DNA of 64,000 bases. Origin: Chionoecetes opilio. Lineage: Eukaryota > Arthropoda > Malacostraca > Decapoda > Majidae. Location of the stretch: contig JACEEZ010002677.1 of assembly GCA_016584305.1 (NCBI GenBank), forward strand, positions 214,501 through 278,500. The letters are read 5' to 3'. The notes under the pieces are model-generated. The model was not told the DNA's origin, did not search any database, and was given only the letters and a program-made list of their open reading frames with translations. Shown here piece after piece: positions 32,933 through 44,342 of this stretch (positions are counted from its first letter, which is position 1; each line of letters opens with the position of its first letter). The translations under genes were made by a program, and so were the position numbers.

Positions 32933-34153
32933 CAACAACCATAATATATGCAATACGGCAACTAAGGAAACATTTTTACTAATTAATATTTTGTTGTGTT
33001 TATCAGTTTACTATGAGCCAACCTCTGACTAGATCTGAGAACACAGAGTTTGCTACACATGAAAGCTTCCTTCTTGATAGTACGTTGAGGCTACAACATC
33101 ACGCGCAATAATACATTATTCATATTTATTAGAAAGTGTTAAGTTACATAGATTCATACATTCATATCATATATTTGTGACAGTTATGTATACTTTAATA
33201 CATTACAAACCTATGAATTGGCAAAATTTCTCGCTGAAAATATAAGCCCGTGGTGGTAGCCGGGCGGACAAGGCCTGGGCAGCGTGCCTGGTTCCTGCGT
33301 TGGTCCGCCCGCCGCTAGTTTTTCTGGCAGTAATTCGTATCGTCAATAACTAGTTTTTTGTTTTTTATTTTTACTTTTTTCCCATCATGAGGAACTGGCC
33401 AAAGGTAAAACAAAGATTAAATAACAAAATCCTGCCAGCTGCCAGACCCTGCTGTATAAAGAAGACAGCAAGAGATGGCACAAAGGGGGGGTGGGACTAT
33501 TTAGTTAAGAAGGTGTTTTGACAATCCTCTCTTGAAAAAATGTAAGGGGTAGGAAAGTGGAGAAATAGAAACAGGAAGAGAGTTGCAGAGTTTACCAGAG
33601 AAAGGGATGAAAGACAAGATAAAGTTAGTTGACTGTTAGTTAAAGACAAGTTAACTCTTGTAATAGTAAGCTGGACATATTAGGTGTGGAAATAAAAAGA
33701 AAGTTTGTGCAGCGAGGCCGCGGGAGGGGGGGAGGTATGCAGTTAGCAAGTTCAGAAGAGCAGTGAGCATGAAAATGATGATAGGAGATAGCAAGAGAAG
33801 CAACTTTGCGGCGGTGATTTAAAGATTGAAGACAGTCAGTTAGTTAGATAGTTAGTTAGATTAGTTAGATAGATGAGTTAGTTAGACAGAAGAGAGTTAG
33901 ATATGAATAGATATAATATTTAGGTAGAAGACTGCTTTTTTCACTATTTATGACTTAATAAGGAATCTTTTTGTTTGAAAATGGAAACTGAGCAAGAGCT
34001 TGTGCATGTGAGAGTGTTTTGATATGTTGTCAAATATGGAATGTTTTCTTCCAGAATTTTTCTTTTATAGAGCTTTATCTTCCTCTTTCTTTGAATTGCT
34101 AGTTATTATTATCAGGGAAACCATATCAGAATTACAAAAAAAAGTGTCGATAC
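32933..34153. other. Intron, unassigned
   Basis: No coding frame recognised. A GC-rich hairpin with GGGCGGAC and GTCCGCCC arms lies at about 33264-33313 and has weak tRNA-like words (GGTAGCCGGGCGGACAAGGC), perhaps a SINE head. A TTAGTTAGA-rich patch lies at 33838-33895. Confidence 0.4.
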
Positions 34154-34616
34154 TACCGTAGATAACAGTAAAGTCACCAGGACAGCGCTTTTTTCTATTT
34201 ACAGACGTCTGGTGGCGTTAATACTTACATTTTTACATCCATGATTTCAGGAAAGTTAGAAGGGGCTATCTGGAGAGTCTTGTCATTTTGTGTCCTCATC
34301 TGTGTCATATTATGGCTATAAATGAACAAATTACAAAAATATCAACCGAGTGGCGACCTACACTAAGATCGCCAGCTAGTGTTTATGTTCTGAGTGTCCT
34401 CGCGCCGTCGTCGTCGTCGCCCGAAAAAAAAACGAGTAGCGAAATTTGAAACCGTATATACTTGCAGATACAAAGTATAAAACAACGCTGAAATAGGGTA
34501 GATTATACAGTCATGATATAAACTACTGCGTACCATCTTCAGTGCACATACACAGCAGTAGTGATGCTATAATTCGTAATATATGGCGGCTGGCGACTAT
34601 AGTGTTATCTACGGTA
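34154..34616. mobile_element. Diverged foldback element, family G-like
   Basis: Outer ends ACCGTAGATAACA and GTTATCTACGGTA are inverted, and GTGATGCTATAATTCGTAAT with GGCGACTATAGTG recalls copies at 11731 and 12050. The interior is longer and mostly different. Confidence 0.6.
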
Positions 34617-35330
34617 GATGGTATGAAGCCAACACTACATCAAGGACGTCAGCTTTAGATCAGTCCTGCTGGAGCCTGAATAATATCAACATTTCAGTGC
34701 ACAATGGAGAACTAAATGATTAAATAGCAGTCACGGTATTCACTCCTATGGAAGACTGAAATATGTCAAGTGGCTACATCCACCGTTAGTTAGTGCATTG
34801 GACACTAATATGGTTATGTCAATGTTTTCTATGAAAGGATGACTATTTTGTGTTTTATTAAGCAAGCTGAGAATTTTGTGATCAGCAGAACTTTGAGGCA
34901 GTGGTGCATTGCATTCCCTGTCACAAGTTGCACCGAGTGACATTGTAAATAGTCATATAATCCTCTCGGCATGATTCTGGTAGTGCAGTCAGTCTTCTTT
35001 GTTTACTATTAACAAGTGGTGCAAGTGTTAGAATTATAGCACTGGCCTGCCACAGTGTGCTGTGGATGCCATTCAGTGGTGGTTTGACAGGCAGTAGTGT
35101 TGGGGCGTCACCTTGAAGTGTGATGACAAAGTATCTGGATGCATTTTGCTTTCCTAATATTTCTGGGCCTCCAAGTTAACTGTTGTGTCTGAGCATGTTC
35201 CTGTCTCTGTTGGGTTCTTTTCTGGTGGCCTCTTTGTCTGTCTCATGTTTTTCAGTGGCTTGTGTTGTGAGATGCATTTCCTGTAACTTCGAAAATAGAA
35301 CGTTATGTCGGCTTTTGATATTGTCAAAAG
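34617..35330. other. Intron, no feature seen
   Basis: No gene or repeat recognised. Confidence 0.4.
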
Positions 35331-36027
35331 TTACCCCCTTCACGCACGGTGACGCGATCGCGTCAAAACGGGCCCGTCTGCAATCTGAGCTTTTGACGCG
35401 AATTGCGTCAAAAAACAGTTAAAAATTCCCCCAAAATAAAGTATTTATCAGAATTGCGTCAAAATTTTCTGCGTCAAAGATCCAAGCTAGACCTATAAAA
35501 TAAACTAATTGTCAACTCTCGTGTGAGTGGATGTGAAATGATAAGGGTTTGTGTGTCAGTTTCCACTCAGCAGGCAGCCTGTGCGCGCGGATTGTCGTCC
35601 CTTTAAAACGTGTCCCGAGCTGGCCGTACTGGCCATATGAAAATTATAATGATAGCGTTGGAATCCTCATAAAAATCCACCTTTATTGGCATATAAACCA
35701 TAAAAAGTTGACTCGGGAAGTTTCGAGCTACGAAGTGGTGAACTTATTTCTTATTTCTCTTTACTCAATATTTTTTCGGAGTTGGTAAATTCCGCTATTT
35801 ATTTGCATTTCTTGTTATTTTTTTCTTTCATAAGGCAGAATAATATCTTGCAAAACCAATGATATATAATAATGTCAGGAAAAAAGAATACACGTTGGTG
35901 AAATTGATAACATAAAAAAATAATTCGCCGCACAGTTTGGCCATTTCGCGGGGCCCCTTAGGGAGCATAAGACGGATGTCGCAGTGGACGGAAAAACTTA
36001 TTAAACTTTTTGTGCGTGAAAGGGTTA
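35331..36027. mobile_element. TTAA-type TIR element, about 690 bp
   Basis: Left end TTACCCCCTTCACGCACGG and right end TTGTGCGTGAAAGGGTTAA, a terminal repeat of about 12 bp that resembles that of MITE family P (CCCTTCACGC). Sub-terminal GACGCGATCGCGTC and GACGCGAATTGCGTC words are palindromic. No transposase frame is visible. Inferred piggyBac-type non-autonomous element. Confidence 0.7.
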
Positions 36028-36650
36028 AGAAGAAACTGGCGCAGGAAAATTATTCAAAATAAATCCACGGAAAGTTGTCTTGTAAGGCGTGCTCAAGCTT
36101 TTATCAAGGGACTTTTTTTCAAGTTTTAATCAATGCTCAAGCTTTTGTTTTTATCTTCATTTATTTAATTTTATATATATTTATTTTATATATTATTTGT
36201 TTTATTTAATGAGACTGTGTGTTTGTGTCTGCATTTTTCTTTATGTCTTGTGTATGTGTATGTGGTGCTGTGTGGCTGTGGGTAATATTTCATTTCTACG
36301 GACTATAGACCTTATTACAAGTGCAGATGAAACCACCTCCACAGCACAGAGTGAAAGTGCCGTGTTTGAGGGTGCGGTGGGTGGGGAGAAACACGTCCGT
36401 CCTGGCGTGTCGCTCGCCGCCTTGCAATGCGCTACGTCTCATAGCGTGGATAGCTTAGGCAAAGAGAAAAATCATTGAAATTTTTTTTAATCCGTGAGAA
36501 GTTGAATGTGAACAAAAGATGTCTGAAAATATTGCAGAGGATTTAACTTGTGAATTTGGCTTTTTTTGTACAATTCCTTTTTAGTAGAGTGCATTCTTGT
36601 GAGATTTGAGAATTTTGATAAACTTAAAATTTTCATAGAATTGAAATCTT
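36028..36650. other. Intron, T-rich
   Basis: Includes a TTTATAT-rich stretch and no recognisable gene; the 129-codon plus-strand frame at 36089-36478 shows no family similarity and atypical composition. Confidence 0.4.
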
Positions 36651-36861
36651 TTAGCCCCTTCACGCACAGATCTTTCCTTTGCTATATGAAATCCTCTGTT
36701 ATTAGCCATAAAATAACGAAAAGTAACTGAATATACCAAATTAGTTAGTGTACAAGGATACTAAACAGGTCATAGCTATAAAATATTGCTTATATTCACT
36801 ATAATCGTCTAATGGTACCCAAATTACAATGGAAATTACGTTCTGGGTCTCTCGGGGTTAA
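36651..36861 (+). mobile_element. MITE family P (copy 10)
   Basis: Complete; left flank TTAG, right TTAA. Confidence 0.85.
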
Positions 36862-37079
36862 GTAGGGTTTATAATGTAAATATATAGACATATCTCATTA
36901 AATAGTAGCGTTTATTTAGGATGTGTAAGCTACGAGTTGTATTGAGGCAGTGTTTGCGAAGTGCTCTGTTTTTGTGCCCCACTTGTTGGAGAAGGTCTTA
37001 GGCATGAAAGGAAGAAAAACAAACAATTATATATAAGCAAATTCTTAGAGTAGGTTGAGAGGAGGAGTGTAGTACTTCT

Positions 37080-37284
37080 GTCTTTTTTTTAACGAGGCAA
37101 AAAATCCTGCCTCCTTGCTGCTTACTGACTGATATTGGATGCCAGGAGAAGAGAATACTACGTTTCTTCTAAATTTCAGCTGTATTTTATCATAGTTAAC
37201 CATAGTATCAGGTAAACATAGACATCATTTTAAGCACGAGACCTGGAGATAACATGGAATTTTTGCCTTTAAAAAAAAAAAAAT
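37080..37284 (-). mobile_element. MITE family T (copy 3, reverse)
   Basis: Reverse copy: TTTTTTTTAACGAGG at left, CTTGCTGCTTACTGACTGAT within, A-run at right. Followed by a C-run (about 37329-37349). Confidence 0.75.
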
Positions 37285-37613
37285 TATAATACACTGGAGT
37301 CACGAAATTCACTGGGGCTACGTACTGAGCCCCCCCCCCCCCCCCCCCCATGAATAATGCAAAACCACAAATACTGCAAATGGTCCCCACAAACCTACAT
37401 GCAAACCCAGCACGCCCCAAAATTAAGTTCTCCGAGTCCATGACGGGCGGCCGACCTGCATGAGGCTTTATGTAAACAAACAGTCGGACACCAGGCATTC
37501 ACAACCATTAGATCATTACATCAACACCACAAGACATTTCACGATCAGAAGTATGATATCCCGATGTGTTTTATGTGTTTCGGATGACAGTCACTTTAAA
37601 AATTGTCTAAATA

Positions 37614-38352
37614 CACACAACCCTCGTTTTCCCAGACTAATACAGGGGAGCACTGGTCCGAGAACCGCAAACGTCCGGGAATCGCAAGTCCGAGGCCATT
37701 ACCCACCCTCGGACGTTTATCCTACTCTAGTATTTACTGTCCGGCAACCGCCAATATCAACTACCCCGCCGCGGACTTTTACGTCACTTTGTTGTTTTTA
37801 GGGCTGCGAGGATCCCTTGGGGAACACTATGAGCCCTGGTGATGTCCTATGATGCTATCACAGGTGCTGTAGTTGACCTGTCTTCCTCAGGAAGGCACAG
37901 GTGAGGCGGATGACAGCATGTTGCCGGGAGGGGTGGACGCCAACTGCAACCAGCAGGGTGGGCAGGTCACAGGTGGTGAGGAGTTGAGAGTGTGGCACTA
38001 CACGGTGGGAGTGGAAGCGCAGACACTACAGCAGAAAGTTTTCAATAGTCTCGGAGACGTTCCTGCACCAGGGGCAGTGGGGGTCAGGGGACTGACGGAG
38101 GCGGTGGAGGTGAACCGTGAGTGTCGTGTGCCCAAATGTAAACATTACAACCGCTGAGTATGCTGCCACCTGGCGGGAGGCGCGGACACTGACCAGGGGT
38201 GACAGGAGACGCTCAGACCGCCGGACAACTTTGTCAATTTACGGACTGGACCAGGCATTTGTCCGGGACTCTGACATATCCCCAGACCTCGGATTTTGTC
38301 CGGCAAATCCGATATCCGGGAAATGGAGGTCCGGGAAAACGAGGGCTGTGTG
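37614..38352. mobile_element. TA-flanked TIR element containing an RT fragment
   Basis: Left end CACACAACCCTCGTTTTCCC and right end the complement of CACACAGCCCTCGTTTTCCC, flanked by TA. GGTCCG/GTCCGGGA words recur inside. A retrotransposon C-terminal piece lies within. Confidence 0.75.
37880..38117 (-). pseudogene. Retrotransposon C-terminal zinc-finger-like fragment
   Basis: Antisense reading gives CPWCRNVSETIENFLL, a stop, then CLRFHSHRVVLHSQLL. The pattern CPxC, E-x-x-x-H/N-F-L-L, C is that of the C-terminal domain of many Jockey/R1-type pol proteins. One in-frame TAG breaks it. Nested in the surrounding TIR element. Confidence 0.55.
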
Positions 38353-38388
38353 TATGTACGTACTTCAAAATAATTCTAAGCCCGTATT

Positions 38389-38566
38389 TTAACCTCCTAA
38401 CCTATCCTAATCGTGTTTTAACCTTTTAACTTAACCTCATCTAACGAAACCTAAACCTAACCCCACGTTTTAACCACCTCACCTAACGCCATGCTTTAAC
38501 CTCTTAACTTAACCTCGTCTAACCAAACCTAAACCCAACCCCACGTTTTAACCACCTCACCTCACC
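38389..38566. repeat. TAACCTAACC-like duplicated block
   Basis: Two copies of a block of about 90 bp, each with CTTAACTTAACCTC and ACCTAAACC followed by CCACGTTTTAACCACCTCAC. It resembles degenerate CCTAA (arthropod telomere complement) but is not a clean TTAGG array. Confidence 0.7.
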
Positions 38567-38748
38567 CAGCCCCTGATAAAATTGTGCCCAGCGAGGGGAA
38601 AAGACAAAAGGGAATTGAAATCATGACTCTTAGCTCCGAGCCAAGCGTGTAAACCAGACACCACTGTGTTCACCAAACATAATACAGATATGATATGTAA
38701 GCCAAGGAGTTGTGGCCTCTCAGCCTGGTAGTTAGTATTTGTAGTAGT

Positions 38749-39013
38749 GGTATCTATAGTAATAGTAGTAGTGGTGGTAGTAGTAGTAGTAGCAGTAGTA
38801 GTAGTTTGAGGTGGATTTACCACTTTACAAAATCGCTCAGACATTCCTTTGGTTGAAGAGAAATTTTCCTTCCTCCTTCTCCTCTTCCTCCTCCTCCCTC
38901 TATCCTCCTCCTCCTCCTCCTCCTCCTCCTCCTCCTCCTCCTCCTCCTCCTCCTCCTCCTCCTCCTCCTCCTCCTCCTCCTCCTCCTCCTCCCCCCTCTA
39001 TCCTCCTCCTCCT
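38749..39013. repeat. (TAG)n and (TCC)n microsatellites
   Basis: TAGTAG-rich tract to 38807, then about 110 bp of TCC triplets from 38886. Poly-Ser and poly-Pro frames are artefacts. Confidence 0.95.
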
Positions 39014-39360
39014 TTGTGTGACCTCTATATCTGGTAGGAGCAGTGGGCTAGCAATGGTGTATGGGGTTTTGGGTGAATGGCAAGGAATAATATGTGTGGG
39101 GGGGGGGGGTGATGAGGGGTAGGGAAGGAAAGCCTTGGTATAAGAGAACAGGAATAGTGTATGTCAGGCCCCAGAAGGTGGTTGACAACAGGGCTAGAAG
39201 TGTTTATAAATACAGTGCATGGTAACTTTCACATCTTTCCTGGTAAAATCATCCATCGGTGAAGGTTTGAAATCATTGTTATCGCCGTAGGAATGGATGA
39301 GTGACTTGTACCCGGCTGTCCTGGACGAGTGACGAATGTGTTGGTTCAGCCCTGCAAGTC

Positions 39361-41915
39361 TCTGTTCTCAGGGTGACTTGTCTGCCCTGTGGATGGTGTC
39401 TCTGTTCTCAGGGTGACTTGTCTGCCCTATGGATGGTGTCTCTGTTCTCAGGGTGACTTGTCTGCCCTGTGGATGGTGTGTCTGTTCTCAGGGTGACTTG
39501 TCTGCCCTATGGATGGTGTCTCTGTTCTCAGGGTGACTTGTCTGCCCTGTGGATGGTGTCTCTGTTCTCAGGGTGACTTGTCTGCCCTGTGGATGGTGTC
39601 TCTGTTCTCAGGGTGACTTGTCTGCCCTGTGGATGGTGTCTCTGTTCTCAGGGTGACTTGTCTGCCCTGTGGATGGTGTCTCTGTTCTCAGGGTGACTTG
39701 TCTGCCCTGTGGATGGTCTCTGTTCTCAGGGTGACTTGTCTGCCTATGGATGTGTCTCTGTTCTCAGGTGACTTGCTGCCTGTGGATGGTGTCTCTGTTC
39801 TCAGGGTGACTTGTCTGCCCTGTGGATGGTGTTCTGTTCTCAGGGTGACTTGTCTGCCCTGTGGATGGTGTTCTGTTCTCAGGGTGACTTGTCTGCCCTG
39901 TGGATGGTGTCTCTGTTCTCAGGGTGACTTGTCTGCCCTGTGGATGGTGTCTCTGTTCTCAGGGTGACTTGTCTGCCCTGTGGATGGTGTCTCTGTTCTC
40001 AGGGTGACTTGTCTGCCTGTGGTGTGTCTCTGTTCTCAGGTGACTGTCTCCCTTGGATGTGTCTCTGTTCTCAGGGTGACTTGTCTGCCCTGTGGATGGT
40101 GTCTTGTTCTCAGGGTGACTTGTCTGCCCTGTGGATGGTGTCTGTTCTCAGGGTGACTTGTCTGCCCTGTGGATGGTGTCTCTGTTCCCAGGGTGACTTG
40201 TCTGCCCTGTGGATGGTGTCTCTTCCCAGAGTGACTTGTCTGCCCTGTGGATGGTGTCTCTGTTCTCAGGGTGACTTGTCTGCCCTGTGGATGGTGTTCT
40301 GTTCTCAGGTGACTTTCTGCCCTGTGGATGGTGTCTCTGTTCTCAGGGTGACTTGTCTGCCCTGTGGATGGTGTCTCTGTTCTCAGGGTGACTTGTCTGC
40401 CTGTGGATGGTGTGTCTGTTCTCAGGGTGACTTGTCTGCCCTGTGGATGGTGGTCTCTGTTCTCAGGGTGACTTGTCTGCCCTGTGGATGGTGTCTCTGT
40501 TCTCAGGGTGACTTGTCTGCCCTGTGGATGGTGTCTCTGTTCTCAGGGTGACTTGTCTGCCCTGTGGATGGTGTCTCTGTTCTCAGGGTGACTTGTCTGC
40601 CCTGTGGATGGTGTCTCTGTTCTCAGGGTGACTTGTCTGCCCTATGGATGGTGTCTCTGTTCTCAGGGTGACTTGTCTGCCCTGTGGATGGTGTCTCTGT
40701 TCTCAGGGTGACTTGTCTGCCCTGTGGATGGTGTCTGTTCTCAGGGTGACTTGTCTGCCCTGTGGATGGTGTCTCTGTTCTCAGGGTGACTTGTCTGCCC
40801 TGTGGATGGTGTCTCTGTTCTCAGGGTGACTTGTCTGCCCTGTGGATGGTGTCTCTGTTCTCAGGGTGACTTGTCTGCCCTGTGGATGGTGTCTCTGTTC
40901 TCAGGGTGACTTGTCTGCCCTGTGGATGGTGTCTCTGTTCTCAGGGTGACTTGTCTGCCCTGTGGATGGTGTCTCTGTTCTCAGGGTGACTTGTCTGCCC
41001 TGTGGATGGTGTCTCTGTTCTCAGGGTGACTTGTCTGCCCTATGGATGGTGTCTCTGTTCTCAGGGTGACTTGTCTGCCCTGTGGATGGTGTCTGTTCTC
41101 AGGGTGACTTGTCTGCCCTATGGATGGTGTCTCTGTTCTCAGGGTGACTTGTCTGCCCTATGGATGGTGTCTCTGTTCTCAGGGTGACTTTTCTGCCCTG
41201 TGGATGGTGTCTCTGTTCTCAGGGTGACTTGTCTGCCCTGTGGATGGTGTCTCTGTTCTCAGGGTGACTTGTCTGCCCTGTGGATGGTGTGTCTGTTCTC
41301 AGGGTGACTTGTCTGCCCTGTGGATGGTGTCTCTGTTCTCAGGGTGACTTGTCTGCCCTGTGGATGGTGTCTGTTCTCAGGTGACTTGTCTGCCCTGTGG
41401 ATGGTGTGTCTGTTCTCAGGGTGACTTGTCTGCCCTGTGGATGGTGTCTCTGTTCTCAGGGTGACTTGTCTGCCCTGTGGATGGTGTCTCTGTTCTCAGG
41501 GTGACTTGTCTGCCCTGTGGATGGTGTCTCTGTTCCCAGGGTGACTTGTCTGCCCTGTGGATGGTGTGTCTGTTCTCAGGGTGACTTGTCTGCCCTATGG
41601 ATGGTGTCTCTGTTCTCAGGGTGACTTGTCTGCCCTGTGGATTGTGTCTCTGTTCTCAGGGTGACTTGTCTGCCCTGTGGATAGTGTGTCTGTTCTCAGG
41701 GTGACTTGTCTGCCCTGTGGATGGTGTCTCTGTTCTCAGGGTGACTTGTCTGCCCTGTGGATGGTGTGTCTGTTCTCAGGGTGACTTGTCTGCCCTGTGG
41801 ATGGTGTCTCTGTTCTCAGGGTGACTTGTCTGCCCTGTGGATGGTGTGTCTGTTCTCAGGGTGACTTGTCTGCCCTGTGGATGGTGTCTCTGTTCTCAGG
41901 GTGACTGTTCTGCAT
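39361..41915. repeat. 2.5-kb array of 40-bp units (about 64 copies)
   Basis: Unit: TCTCTGTTCTCAGGGTGACT then TGTCTGCCCTGTGGATGGTG. Every unit contains a pyrimidine tract ending in CAG, i.e. a splice-acceptor-like site. Sporadic 1-2 bp deletions are concentrated at 39720-40440, which could be real decay or sequencing error. Confidence 0.95.
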
Positions 41916-41954
41916 GAGTGCGTGTGTCTCTCTTAACCTGCGCTGTATTATTTT

Positions 41955-42136
41955 GGCAAGGACACTCACGATACCTTAGTCCCGCCGACTCCTATTTCCC
42001 CGGCGGGCTGGGTAGCTCCGAGCGGGATGATAAATAGTCAACATACAATGCTCGCCGATATCAAGTATCTCGGCTACCCAGCCTGCCGGGGGAAGTGGAG
42101 TCGCCAGGATTAAGCTATCGTGAGTGGCCTTGCCAA
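41955..42136. mobile_element. Foldback element, third family
   Basis: Arms of about 65 bp: GGCAAGGACACTCACGATA at left and TATCGTGAGTGGCCTTGCC at right, with GGCTGGGTAGC near the loop. Confidence 0.85.
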
Positions 42137-43009
42137 ACGGAAAACAGTATAGGCTGTGAGGTCTTCTGCTTTTGTAACCAGCATGCCAAAGATACTTCAG
42201 CGGCTACCGTACCACGTCATGCTTGCTTCCCTGTCATAATGGCATTGCAGAATATCTTGAAATGGACGTAAGATTAATCTGTTTTTGTGTCGTATTCCGA
42301 GCTGCATGAGTCTGAAAATGTTGGTTATTGTACGAGGAGTCCTGGCATTGTGGACGCCCACCCAAGGACTCCCCCCGCCAGGAGACGCCAAGTGTTTGCA
42401 TCGCTTGTCTGAATTTTAGGATCAATTCAGTGCAGGAAATGGTGTCTGGTTTTGATAATGAGTAGTAATTCATAAGTCATGTGTAGCTTAAATGTGTCAA
42501 CCTTGAAGAGACTGGGTTATTAGTATGGTTAGTGATGCATGATGACAAGTGAATGTCATGCCATGATATGACCAGCCAAGCCATGCTCACTGCAGACGCT
42601 GCTCCCGAAAATACACACGTCTCCTGGAAGCTGTTTTAAAAGTTGTGATTTGTTCATATGGAAGATAAATTTTTATTTATAGTGCTAGAACATAAGAACA
42701 TAAGAAAATAAGGAAGCCACAAGAGGCCGTGAGACCTACACGTGGTAGCTCCTGTAGCTTTTTCCTTGTTGCATTTTTCTGTGCGTGTGGAGTTTGTGCC
42801 GCCTGATGATCCTTGCTGGGCTGTGCATGGCACCTCCTGTGTTCCTGTGACTCATGCTTCAGAAACCCCTAATGTTTTCCCAATAAGAAAGATGGCACTA
42901 GTGCACATGCTGCTTGGGCTCCAGTAAGAGTAGGCAAGTATTTGTTATTTGGAATGATGACTGGTTACTTGAATGTCTATGTGTTGACCTGGTTGTAGCA
43001 TTGAGGGCC
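42137..43009. other. Intron with a dispersed-repeat fragment
   Basis: 42689-42752 repeats the start of 7046-7258 (ATAAGAAAATAAGGAA, AAGAGGCCGTGAGACCTACA). Nothing else recognised. Confidence 0.5.
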
Positions 43010-43199
43010 TGAGCTGTACTCGCGGGCTCCTGTCTCCTTAATTATGTTGATGATGTTTTTCCTTAAAGGTGATGCAACTCTTTGTCTCCATCAACTCTTT
43101 TTGTAGTCCATTCCAGGCGACTACACTTCTACCGGGGAACTATACTTTGTAGTGCTAGGCAAACATCCTCTCAAGCTTTCTTCCTGTCCCCTTAACCAC

Positions 43200-43410
43200 C
43201 TAACCCCTTCACACCCAAATCTTTCCTTTGCTATATAACATCATCTAGTGTTTCCCATAAAATTACGAAAAGTAACTGAATATACAAATTAGTTAGTGGA
43301 CAAGGATACTAAATAGGTCATATCTATAAAATGTTGCTTGTATTCACTAAATCTCGTCTAATGGTAGCAAAATTACAATGGAAATTATGTTCTGGGTCTC
43401 AAGGGGTTAA
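43200..43410 (+). mobile_element. MITE family P (copy 11), inside the RT pseudogene
   Basis: Complete copy separating the RT thumb region from its C-terminus; left flank CTAA, right TTAA. Confidence 0.85.
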
Positions 43411-43494
43411 ATATCCAGACTTTTTTTTAATATTTAATAGCAGGTCCTTTTTGTCAACTTACAAGTTATTTATCAATCTGTCTACAGTAAGTAA

Positions 43495-44342
43495 GTCTTC
43501 TCTCTTGCTCCTTTGTTCAGGTGTTGACAGTTTCATTTCCTTCAGTCTTAACTCCTTTGTTCAGGTGTTGACAGTTTCATTTCCTTCAGTCTTAACTCCT
43601 TTGTTCATGTATTGACAGTTTCATTTCCTTCAGTCTTAACTCCTTTGTTCAGGTGTTGACAGTTTCATTTCCTTCAGTCTTAACTCCTTTGTTCAGGTGT
43701 TGACAGTTTCATTTCCTTCAGTCTTAACTCCTTTGTTCAGGTGTTGACAGTTTCATTTCCTTCAGTCTTAACTCCTTTGTTCAAGTGTTGACAGTTTCAT
43801 TTCCTTCAGTCTTAACTCCTTTGTTCAGGTGTTGACAGTTTCATTTCCTTCAGTCTTAACTCCTTTTTCAGGTGTTGACAGTTTCATTTCCTTCAGTCTT
43901 AACTCCTTTGTTCAAGTGTTGACAGTTTCATTTCCTTCAGTCTTAACTCCTTTGTTCAGGTGTTGACAGTTTCATTTCCTTCAGTCTTAACTCCTTTGTT
44001 CAAGTGTTGACAGTTTCATTTCCTTCAGTCTTAACTCCTTTGTTCAAGTGTTGACAGTTTCATTTCCTTCAGTCTTAACTCCTTTGTTCAGGTGTTGACA
44101 GTTTCATTTCCTTCAGTCTTAACTCCTTTGTTCAGGTGTTGACAGTTTCATTTCCTTCAGTCTTAACTCCTTTGTTCAGGTGTTGACAGTTTCATTTCCT
44201 TCAGTCTTAACTCCTTTGTTCAGGTGTTGACAGTTTCATTTCCTTCAGTCTTAACTCCTTTGTTCAAGTGTTGACAGTTTCATTTCCTTCAGTCTTAACT
44301 CCTTTGTTCAGGTGTTGACAGTTTCATTTCCTTCAGTCTTAA
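43495..44342. repeat. 44-bp minisatellite derived from RT coding sequence
   Basis: About 19 units of CTCCTTTGTTCAGGTGTTGA then CAGTTTCATTTCCTTCAGTC. In antisense one frame reads RLKEMKLSTPEQRS, which aligns with RLSRLKLPTLEKRR of the RT at 19.8 kb, and the RT continues on both sides of the array. 44 is not a multiple of three, so the array destroyed the frame. Confidence 0.85.

Noticed and set aside
36089..36478. 129-codon plus-strand frame
   Set aside because: Starts in AT-rich sequence with Tyr/Phe/Leu-biased composition; no recognised motif and not in phase with the gene.
38389..38566. Interstitial telomeric repeat
   Set aside because: CCTAA words are irregular and embedded in a duplicated 90-bp block; not a TTAGG array.
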